The notes under the pieces were generated by a model, which worked only from the letters and a program-made list of their open reading frames with translations, did no database searches and was not told the DNA's origin. From assembly GCA_964606765.1 (NCBI GenBank), contig CAZSIR010000168.1, forward strand, positions 1-6,095: a DNA stretch of 6,095 nt. Direction: 5' to 3'. Every line of letters starts with the position of its first letter. Within the stretch, counting starts at the first letter, position 1. Origin of the DNA: Ga0077527 sp964606765 (GTDB taxonomy: Bacteria; Pseudomonadota; Gammaproteobacteria; Burkholderiales; SG8-41). Below are positions 1-5,584 of this stretch, in pieces. A program made the translations under genes and the position numbers.

Positions 1-1034
1 TCGGCGTCTGGGGCGGCCCCAACCGCGTCTATGCGGCAATGAAGTTCTTCCTCTACACCTTGTTGGGGTCTTTGCTGTCGCTGGTCGCCCTGATATTCCT
101 CTACAACGCCGCGGGCGGCAGCTTCGCGTTTGCCGATCTGTATGAGGTGCCGCTCTCGCTTGCCGTTCAAGTATTTGTTTTTATTGCATTTTTTATGGCA
201 TTCGCAGTCAAGGTGCCGATGTGGCCGGTGCATACCTGGTTGCCCGATGCCCACGTCGAGGCGCCCACCGGCGGCTCGGTGGTGCTGGCCGCGATCATGC
301 TCAAGCTCGGCGGCTACGGTTTCCTGCGTTTGAGTCTGCCCATCGTGCCCGATGCCAGCCTGTATCTGGCGCCGGCGGTGATCGCGTTGTCGCTGATCGC
401 CGTGGTCTACATCGGTCTGGTGGCGCTGGTGCAGACCGACATGAAAAAGCTGATCGCCTATTCGTCGATTTCGCACATGGGGTTTGTCACGCTGGGCATT
501 TTCATTTTCAACGCGCAGGGCGTCGAGGGCGCAGTGATCCAGATGATTTCCCACGGCTTCATTTCCGGCGCGATGTTCCTCTGCGTCGGCGTGCTGTATG
601 ACCGCATGCACACCCGGCAGATCGCCGATTACGGCGGCGTGGCCAACCGGATGCCGGTGTTCGCCGCGCTGTTCATGCTCTTCGCGATGGCCAACGCCGG
701 CCTGCCGGGGACCAGCGGCTTCGTCGGCGAATTCCTCGTGATCCTCGGCGCGATGAAAGTGAATTTCTGGTACGCCTTCGCTGCCGCGATCACGCTGATT
801 TTCGGCGCTGCCTACACCCTGTGGATGTACAAACGCGTGATGTTCGGCGCGGTTGCCAATCATCACGTCGCGGAATTGAACGACATCAATGGCCGCGAGT
901 TCCTGGTGCTGGGCGTGCTGGCGGTCCTGGTGCTGGTGATGGGCGTGTGGCCGCAGCCGTTTGCCGAAGTGCTGCATGTGTCGGTCGGCGAGTTGCTGGC
1001 GCATGTTTCATTCAGCAAGATCCCGGTGCAATAA
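1..1034 (+). CDS. nuoM: NADH-quinone oxidoreductase subunit M (complex I proton-pumping subunit), 5' truncated
   Basis: This is an antiporter-like membrane subunit of respiratory complex I, which carries protons across the inner membrane as NADH is oxidised and quinone reduced. The reading frame is open from the window edge (first full codon at base 3, reading GVWGGPNRVYAA before the Met at 39), so that Met is internal. About 343 residues are present and roughly 150 N-terminal residues lie outside. Numbering from the Met at 39, the proton-path residues are visible: K58 (AVKVPMWPVHTWLPDAH), K89 (MLKLGGYG), H146 (SSISHMGF) and E231 (GFVGEF). These match E. coli NuoM K234, K265, H322 and E407 with one constant offset of 176, so there are no net indels across this core. 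The glutamate equivalent to E144 is outside the window. The gene is followed 45 nt later by nuoN. Codons at about 165-206 are unusually AT-rich. Confidence 0.97.
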   Translation, partial: GVWGGPNRVYAAMKFFLYTLLGSLLSLVALIFLYNAAGGSFAFADLYEVPLSLAVQVFVFIAFFMAFAVKVPMWPVHTWLPDAHVEAPTGGSVVLAAIMLKLGGYGFLRLSLPIVPDASLYLAPAVIALSLIAVVYIGLVALVQTDMKKLIAYSSISHMGFVTLGIFIFNAQGVEGAVIQMISHGFISGAMFLCVGVLYDRMHTRQIADYGGVANRMPVFAALFMLFAMANAGLPGTSGFVGEFLVILGAMKVNFWYAFAAAITLIFGAAYTLWMYKRVMFGAVANHHVAELNDINGREFLVLGVLAVLVLVMGVWPQPFAEVLHVSVGELLAHVSFSKIPVQ

Positions 1035-1068
1035 GCGGCCGGCCGACGACAGCGAACAGGATAAAGCC

Positions 1069-1072
1069 AGGA
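1069..1072 (+). promoter_or_regulatory. ribosome binding site of nuoN
   Basis: AGGA lies 7 nt before the ATG at 1080, within the 45-nt nuoM-nuoN gap. It supports the ATG at 1080 as the nuoN start. The same gap also contains an 8-bp GGCCGGCC palindrome at 1037-1044, just after the nuoM stop, which I cannot assign a role. Confidence 0.7.
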
Positions 1073-1079
1073 AACCATC

Positions 1080-2528
1080 ATGCAATACATCACCCCGCTG
1101 TGGCCCGCCTGTCCCGAGCTGTTCCTGCTCGTGATGGCCTGCGTCATCCTGGTTGCCGACCTGTTCATCAGCGATGACAACCGGATTTTCACCTACGGCC
1201 TGACCCAGTTCACGCTGGCCGGCTGCGCGGTGCTGACCTTCTTCACCGGCAATGCCGAACCGGTCTACACCTTCAGCGGCATGTTCGTCGACGACCTGAT
1301 GGCGGACGCCCTGAAACTGCTGACCTGCTGCGCTGTGATCACCATCCTGGTCTACGCCCGTGCCTATACCGCGGCGCGCGGCATGTTCCGCGGCGAATTC
1401 TTCACGCTGGCCCTGTTCGCGACGCTGGGCATGATGGTGATGATCTCGGCCAACCACCTGCTGACGCTGTACCTAGGCCTGGAACTGCTGTCGCTGTCGC
1501 TGTATGCGATGGTCGCGCTGCAGCGCGATTCGGTGCAGGCCACCGAGGCGGCGATGAAATATTTTGTGCTGGGCGCCTTGGCTTCCGGCATGCTGCTCTA
1601 CGGCATGTCCATGCTCTACGGCGCCACCGGCACGCTGGAAATCACCGGGCTGGCGCAGCTGTCCTCCGAAGGCGTGCGCGCCCAGGCGGTGCTGGTGTTC
1701 GGCCTGGTGTTTATCGTCGCCGGTCTCGGTTTCAAGCTCGGCGCGGTGCCTTTCCACATGTGGGTGCCCGACGTCTATCAGGGCGCGCCCACCGCGGTGA
1801 CGCTGTTCATCGGTTCGGCGCCCAAATTCGCCGCCTTCGCCATCGTGATGCGCCTGCTGGCGCAGGCGCTGGGCGCCGACGCGCTGGTCGAGGAATGGCG
1901 GCAGATGCTGCTGATCATGGCGGTGCTGTCGCTGGCCATCGGCAACCTGGCCGCGATCATGCAGACCAACCTGAAGCGCATGCTGGCCTACTCGACGATT
2001 TCGCACATGGGATTCCTGCTGCTCGGCGTGTTGTCGGGCACCATCGACGGTTACGGCGCCGGCATGTTCTATGTCGTGGTCTATGTGCTGATGACGCTGG
2101 GCGCCTTCGGCATCATCCTGCTGCTGAGCCGCGGCGGTTTCGAGGCGGAGAATCTGGACGACTACAAGGGCCTCAACCAGCGCAGCCCCTGGTATGCCTT
2201 CCTGATGCTGCTGCTGATGTTCTCGATGGCCGGCATACCGCCGACCGTCGGTTTCTATGCCAAATTGTCGGTGCTGCAGGCCGTGGTGCAGATCGGCTGG
2301 TGGTGGGTCGCCGTGATCGCGGTGGTGTTCTCCCTGATCGGCGCCTTCTACTACCTGCGCATCGTCAAGCTGATGTATTTCGACGCGCCGCAGGATGCGG
2401 CCCCGGTAACGGCATCGGGTGACGTGCGGGCGCTGCTGACCGTGAACGGCGTGGCCGTGCTGGTGCTGGGCATCATTCCGCAGCCGCTGATGGTGCTTTG
2501 CATCGAAGCCGTCCGCGCTTCGATCTAG
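1080..2528 (+). CDS. nuoN: NADH-quinone oxidoreductase subunit N (complex I proton-pumping subunit)
   Basis: This is a complete 482-residue antiporter-like subunit of complex I, essentially the length of E. coli NuoN (about 485). It is a polytopic inner-membrane protein (14 helices are known for the family) beside the quinone-reducing arm. Charged residues of the proton path are all present: E135 (LGLELLSLS), K219 (GFKLGAVPFH), K249 (SAPKF) and K395 (FYAKLSVL). The first three sit two residues later than E. coli E133, K217 and K247, while K395 has the same number. K395, where NuoM has Glu, is the hallmark separating NuoN from NuoM. The motif LKRMLAYSTISHMGF (298-312) is the paralogous counterpart of the one in NuoM. 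The ATG at 1080 has AGGA 7 nt upstream, and the protein starts with the expected hydrophobic helix. It is normally the last structural nuo gene, and the next gene starts 30 nt downstream. Confidence 0.98.
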   Translation: MQYITPLWPACPELFLLVMACVILVADLFISDDNRIFTYGLTQFTLAGCAVLTFFTGNAEPVYTFSGMFVDDLMADALKLLTCCAVITILVYARAYTAARGMFRGEFFTLALFATLGMMVMISANHLLTLYLGLELLSLSLYAMVALQRDSVQATEAAMKYFVLGALASGMLLYGMSMLYGATGTLEITGLAQLSSEGVRAQAVLVFGLVFIVAGLGFKLGAVPFHMWVPDVYQGAPTAVTLFIGSAPKFAAFAIVMRLLAQALGADALVEEWRQMLLIMAVLSLAIGNLAAIMQTNLKRMLAYSTISHMGFLLLGVLSGTIDGYGAGMFYVVVYVLMTLGAFGIILLLSRGGFEAENLDDYKGLNQRSPWYAFLMLLLMFSMAGIPPTVGFYAKLSVLQAVVQIGWWWVAVIAVVFSLIGAFYYLRIVKLMYFDAPQDAAPVTASGDVRALLTVNGVAVLVLGIIPQPLMVLCIEAVRASI

Positions 2529-2545
2529 ACGCAACCTCCAGCCCC

Positions 2546-2549
2546 GGAG
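2546..2549 (+). promoter_or_regulatory. ribosome binding site of the DUF2818 gene
   Basis: GGAG lies 9 nt before the ATG at 2559, inside the 30-nt gap after the nuoN stop. It supports that ATG as the start and shows that the small membrane protein has its own translation signal. Confidence 0.65.
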
Positions 2550-2558
2550 CGCTGACTC

Positions 2559-2858
2559 ATGGACTGGAGTACCGCCGCGCTTCTCATGCTGGCGGCAGTG
2601 TTCGCGAACCTGCCCTTTTTCACCGAGCGCATTTTCTTTGTCATGCCCGTATCCGGGGGCAAGGCCCTGGGCTGGCGGCTGCTGGAACTGGTTGTGCTTT
2701 ATTTCATCGCCGGCGGCGTGGCCTGGCTGATGGAGGGGCGCATCGGACAGGTGCATCCGCAGCGCTGGGAGTTCTATGCCGTGACGGTCTGCCTGTTCCT
2801 GGTGTTCGCCTATCCCGGGTTCGTCTGGCGGTATCTCTGGCGCAAACCGGGTTTGTAG
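2559..2858 (+). CDS. small three-helix membrane protein, DUF2818 family
   Basis: This is a 99-residue protein of unknown function. I recognise it as DUF2818, a family found in my recollection next to nuoN in Betaproteobacteria. Three hydrophobic stretches at about residues 5-22, 38-58 and 71-91 predict three membrane helices, and the C-terminus is short and basic (RYLWRKPGL). The first helix ends in ANLPFFTER, which looks like a family signature. It has no signal peptide and no catalytic motif. Its start is fixed by GGAG 9 nt upstream. It sits 30 nt after nuoN and 12 nt before the Nudix gene, so it is almost certainly co-transcribed with the complex I genes. A role in complex I assembly or as an accessory subunit is plausible from position only, and nothing in the sequence proves it. 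Confidence 0.9.
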   Translation: MDWSTAALLMLAAVFANLPFFTERIFFVMPVSGGKALGWRLLELVVLYFIAGGVAWLMEGRIGQVHPQRWEFYAVTVCLFLVFAYPGFVWRYLWRKPGL

Positions 2859-2860
2859 GC

Positions 2861-2865
2861 AGGAG
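2861..2865 (+). promoter_or_regulatory. ribosome binding site of the Nudix gene
   Basis: AGGAG lies 5 nt before the ATG at 2871 and 2 nt after the DUF2818 stop codon. It is the best Shine-Dalgarno match in the window. The tight spacing suggests the ribosome may pass directly from one gene to the next. Confidence 0.75.
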
Positions 2866-2870
2866 CCGTC

Positions 2871-3431
2871 ATGACACAACGCAAATCCGCAGATTTCACG
2901 GAGACTCCGCTGGGCTCGGAAGTCGTGTTTGAGGGCAGGCTGCTGCACGTGCGGCGCGATACGGTGCGACTGCCCAATGGTTCAACGTCGACCCGTGAAT
3001 ACATCCGCCATCCCGGTGCGGCGATGATCATTGCCCAGCCCGACCCCGATACGATCATCCTCGAAAGGCAGTTTCGTTACCCGCTGGCGCGTGATTTCAT
3101 CGAATTGCCGGCGGGAAAAATCGATCCCGGAGAAGAACCGCTGGCGACGGCGCAGCGCGAACTGCGCGAGGAATGCGGTTATGCGGCGGCGGAATGGCGC
3201 CACCTGACCACGCTGCATCCCTGCATCGCCTATGCGGATGAACGCATCGAACTGTACCTGGCGCGCGGCCTGACCGAGGTCGGCGCTGCGCTGGACGAGG
3301 ATGAATTTCTTGAGGTGATGAAGGTGCCGCTGGCACAGGCCATCGGCTGGGTGCGCGATGGCGTGATCACCGAGGCCAAGGCGGTGACCGGTCTGCTCTG
3401 GGCGGAAAAAATCCGTAGGGGAATCTGGTAG
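2871..3431 (+). CDS. Nudix hydrolase, probable ADP-ribose pyrophosphatase
   Basis: This is a 186-residue cytoplasmic Nudix hydrolase that probably splits ADP-ribose into AMP and ribose 5-phosphate. The Nudix box is complete at residues 82-104: G82, E88, then R96-E97, E100-E101 and G103, fitting G-x5-E-x7-RE-U-x-EE-x-G-U with Tyr at the final position. These glutamates bind the catalytic Mg2+. Two features favour the ADP-ribose subfamily: an N-terminal beta strand region of the NudF kind before RHPGAAMIIA (46-55), and a proline (P117) shortly after the box, near the position known to mark ADP-ribose hydrolases. Length is typical. The gene starts 12 nt after the DUF2818 stop with an AGGAG site and ends the plus-strand operon. 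Recycling of NAD breakdown products would fit the NADH dehydrogenase context, but that link is inference. Another dinucleotide substrate cannot be excluded. Confidence 0.92.
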   Translation: MTQRKSADFTETPLGSEVVFEGRLLHVRRDTVRLPNGSTSTREYIRHPGAAMIIAQPDPDTIILERQFRYPLARDFIELPAGKIDPGEEPLATAQRELREECGYAAAEWRHLTTLHPCIAYADERIELYLARGLTEVGAALDEDEFLEVMKVPLAQAIGWVRDGVITEAKAVTGLLWAEKIRRGIW

Positions 3432-3457
3432 GGCGGTGCAGGGCGGGTGACAAGGAC

Positions 3458-3478
3458 GCGGCGCGGAGGCGCCGCTTT
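3458..3478 (+). terminator. probable intrinsic terminator at the end of the nuo block
   Basis: A perfect 7-bp stem (GCGGCGC at 3458-3464, GCGCCGC at 3469-3475) with loop GGAG is followed by TTT at 3476-3478. It begins 26 nt after the Nudix stop, between two convergent genes. The T run is short, so termination may be partial. The last T belongs to the stop codon of the minus-strand gene. Read on the minus strand the same hairpin follows the stop codon but has no T run, so it would at most protect that transcript's 3' end. Confidence 0.5.
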
Positions 3479-5493
3479 CAGGCGCGTGCCAGGCCGCGCG
3501 TGCGGGTCGGAGCCGCCTCACCCAACCGGGCCACCGGGCGCAGAAATTTTCCCTGGGCGTACAGTGTGCCGGCATCCTTCAGCAGTTTCAGTGTTTCGGC
3601 GCTCTCGACGCCTTTGGCCACCACCTGCCGCTTCAGGTCGCGTGCGAGGCCGTTGACGGCCTTGATGAACACCCGGCTTTCCGCGTTTTCGTGCAGATCC
3701 TGGGTGAAGCTGCGATGGATCTTCAGGTAATCGACTTCGAAGCGTTTCAGGTAATAGAAGGAACTGAAGCCGGTGCCGAAATCATCGAGTGCGAAGCGCG
3801 AGCCCAGCGGGCGCAGCTGTTCGATGAAGGCGGCAGTGGCGTCGATGTTTTCCATCGCCGCTTTTTCGCTGACTTCAAACACGAGATGCTCGCCCGGTAC
3901 ATCGGAGGTTTGGACGATGTCAACCATCTCGCGCACCCATGAGCTGTCGGCAATCGAGGCTGCGGAAAGATTGAGCGAATAACGCTGGCGGGGCTGGCGG
4001 TCATGTTCGTGGATATGGGTCAGCACCCGGGTCAGCACACGCTGATCCAGGGCGGGTGCATAACCCAGTGTTTCGGCGGTGCTCATGAACTGCCTGGCTT
4101 CGGCCCATGCGCCGCGTTCGTCGCGTATGCGCACGAAGATTTCATGGTGCACCGAGGCGCCGTTGCGGATCTGTATTGCCGGCTGCACATAGAGCGCGAT
4201 CTCGTCCAGCTCAAGCGCCTCGGATATCAGGCGCGACCAGTGGGTGCGGCGATGGCTGGCGCGCAGCGCATCGGAAGCCGGATTGAACAGGCTGACGCGG
4301 TTGCGTCCCAGATCCTTGGCCTGGTGGGTGGCGGCGTCCATTGCCGCAAGCAGGGTCACCCAGTCTTCGCCGTGCAGCGGGTGCAGTGCGATGCCGATGG
4401 AGGCGGTGATGTTTGAAACCACGCGATTGGGCGCGGTTTCCAGCCGGTAATTCTGCACCGCGTCCAGCGCAATGGCGGCGGCGGCCAGCGCATCTTCACG
4501 CCGTGCCTCGGGCAGATGCAGCACAAACTGGTCTTCGCCGACGCGGAACAGTTCGCCGTTGCGGTCACGGGCGACGCTGCGCAGCACGCCGGAGAGCCCG
4601 AGCATCAGCTGGTCGCCGGCGCCGTGGCCGAATACCGTGTTGATGCGCTTGAAATGATCCATGTCGATCATCACGATGGCGCCGGCACGGCCGCTTTGCA
4701 GGGCAGCGTCGACCTGGCGCTGCAGCGCGCCGCGGTTGGGCAGATCGGTCAGCGCGTCATGCAGGGCCACATGCTCAGCACGGCGGATCGCGAGATGCTG
4801 CTCGGTGACGTCGCGCGCGGTGCCGCGGATGCCGAGCACTTCGCCGTTCTCGTCGCGGGTGATGCGCGCATTGATGCCGATCCAGCGGTCTTCGCCGCGG
4901 GCGGTGCTGAGGTGCGTGACGTGGTTCTGCACTTCGCCGTTGCGGTGCAGGGTCGACAGAAAGCGGCGGTTGGGCACATGCGCGCCATCAGCTTCGAAGC
5001 TGAAAAAACAGCGGCCGATCAGGTCGCGCGGCGCAAGGCCGAAGATGTCGTGTGCGGCGGCATTGAGGTAGGTGAAGCGGCCTTCGGCGTCGGTCTGCCA
5101 GATCAGGTCATGCGAGGTTTCGACCAGGTCGCGATAACGGCCTTCGCTTTCGATCAGCAGCTGGATGATGCGGCGCTTCTCGGCGAGGGTTTTCTTGATG
5201 CTGGCGAGTTCGCGCGAGGTTTTTTCGGCGAAGGCGCCGCCATTGGCCAGCACCAGGCGGTCGATCACCTCTTTCGGGTAGCGGCGGTGGCCGCCCGCAG
5301 TGCGCTGTGCGCCGAGGATGCCCTGTTCGTCCCAGCGCCGCAGTTTCTGGGCTGAAATGCCCAGCAATTGCGAGGTCTGCTCGACGGTATAGGAGTGATC
5401 CTGCTCGGCCATGCGCCCGGTCCCTGTTTGCCCTGCGACTGACGGCTGCTTTGCCGGCAGTTTAACAGAGCCCGGTTTCAGGCGTTTTTTCAT
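3478..5493 (-). CDS. MerR-like HTH - PAS - GGDEF - EAL protein with degenerate c-di-GMP catalytic sites
   Basis: This is a signalling regulator in which DNA-binding and c-di-GMP-type domains are joined. Residues are numbered from the upstream TTG at 5505 (675 aa); the ATG at 5493 used here is residue 5. The MerR/excisionase-like helix-turn-helix spans about 39-84 (YTVEQTSQLLGIS, LRRWDEQGIL, RTAGGHRRY). A charged helical linker lies at about 92-122, a PAS domain at 120-236, GGDEF at 245-405 and EAL at about 419-660. No membrane helices are seen. In the GGDEF domain D281, N289 and D298 remain, but the signature reads GEDQF (323-327) and there is no RxxD inhibitory site. In the EAL domain E455, N512, E544, D574-D575, K595 and Q651 remain, but EAL reads EIF, the KID aspartate is H597, and the essential AEGVE glutamate is K631. 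By the constant offset of 279 to RocR, these changed positions correspond to D318 and E352. Loss of cyclase and phosphodiesterase activity is therefore likely, with ligand binding still possible. It follows an rpfF-like gene on the same strand, so the PAS domain may sense a DSF-type signal (inference). An alternative start is the ATG at 5412. Confidence 0.9.
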   Translation of the reverse strand: MKKRLKPGSVKLPAKQPSVAGQTGTGRMAEQDHSYTVEQTSQLLGISAQKLRRWDEQGILGAQRTAGGHRRYPKEVIDRLVLANGGAFAEKTSRELASIKKTLAEKRRIIQLLIESEGRYRDLVETSHDLIWQTDAEGRFTYLNAAAHDIFGLAPRDLIGRCFFSFEADGAHVPNRRFLSTLHRNGEVQNHVTHLSTARGEDRWIGINARITRDENGEVLGIRGTARDVTEQHLAIRRAEHVALHDALTDLPNRGALQRQVDAALQSGRAGAIVMIDMDHFKRINTVFGHGAGDQLMLGLSGVLRSVARDRNGELFRVGEDQFVLHLPEARREDALAAAAIALDAVQNYRLETAPNRVVSNITASIGIALHPLHGEDWVTLLAAMDAATHQAKDLGRNRVSLFNPASDALRASHRRTHWSRLISEALELDEIALYVQPAIQIRNGASVHHEIFVRIRDERGAWAEARQFMSTAETLGYAPALDQRVLTRVLTHIHEHDRQPRQRYSLNLSAASIADSSWVREMVDIVQTSDVPGEHLVFEVSEKAAMENIDATAAFIEQLRPLGSRFALDDFGTGFSSFYYLKRFEVDYLKIHRSFTQDLHENAESRVFIKAVNGLARDLKRQVVAKGVESAETLKLLKDAGTLYAQGKFLRPVARLGEAAPTRTRGLARA
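5421..5425 (-). promoter_or_regulatory. possible ribosome binding site for an internal start of the HTH-PAS-GGDEF-EAL gene
   Basis: On the minus strand AGGGA lies 8 nt before an in-frame ATG at 5412, directly in front of the HTH (MAEQDHSYTVEQ). The ATG at 5493 has only GGA, 5 nt upstream, as its site. The 27 residues between the two starts are basic and low in structure. A 644-residue product starting at 5412 is a real alternative, and the sequence alone does not settle it. Confidence 0.35.
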
Positions 5494-5584
5494 GTTTATC
5501 CGCAAAAAGAGTCAGAAAAGGGCTTTGGCGACCCTGGCTGTCGGCCCTGGAAATGATCCCGATGGAGAACCCCGGTGGATAAAC
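5494..5584 (-). repeat. perfect 8-bp inverted repeat bounding the rpfF-regulator intergenic spacer
   Basis: On the plus strand GTTTATCC (5494-5501) and GGATAAAC (5577-5584) are exact reverse complements. They form the two ends of the 91-nt spacer. One arm touches the rpfF stop codon (5585-5587) and the other touches the ATG of the downstream gene (5491-5493). In the minus-strand transcript the second arm contains the weak GGA ribosome site of the downstream gene, so pairing would hide it. A ribosome ending on rpfF would cover the first arm and could free the second. The repeat is seen directly; this function is inference. A protein-binding role is also possible. Confidence 0.55.
5516..5547 (-). 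terminator. weak terminator-like structure inside the rpfF-regulator spacer
   Basis: On the minus strand GGGC and CGAC (5547-5540) can pair with GTCG (5532-5529) and GCCC (5523-5520). This gives two 4-bp stems stacked around an unpaired CCAAA, followed by TTTT (5519-5516) and, after a few bases, another run of five T (5508-5504). The bulge makes it weak. If real it would end the rpfF message or attenuate the downstream gene. Confidence 0.2.

Noticed and set aside
466..481. 16-nt identical stretch shared with 1996-2011
   Set aside because: It encodes the same SISHMG motif in NuoM and NuoN, which are paralogues. The identity is explained by protein conservation and shared codon choice, not by a mobile repeat.
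1037..1044. GGCCGGCC palindrome after the nuoM stop
   Set aside because: It is too short for a terminator stem with a loop and has no T run; such palindromes are expected by chance in high-GC DNA.
1473..2948. Long open frame (about 491 codons) on the minus strand opposite nuoN, DUF2818 and the start of the Nudix gene
   Set aside because: Its product is rich in His, Gln, Arg and Gly with no domain, the typical mirror image of GC-rich membrane-protein codons. The plus-strand genes are unmistakable.
4516..5355. Open frame of 279 codons on the plus strand opposite the PAS/GGDEF region
   Set aside because: It is an antisense shadow of a high-GC gene: no recognisable domain, no convincing ribosome site, and the minus-strand frame has continuous domain matches.
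5532..5550. CCCTGG repeated at 5532-5537 and 5545-5550
   Set aside because: Two six-base copies in a GC-rich spacer are within chance, and no further copies or array structure are seen.
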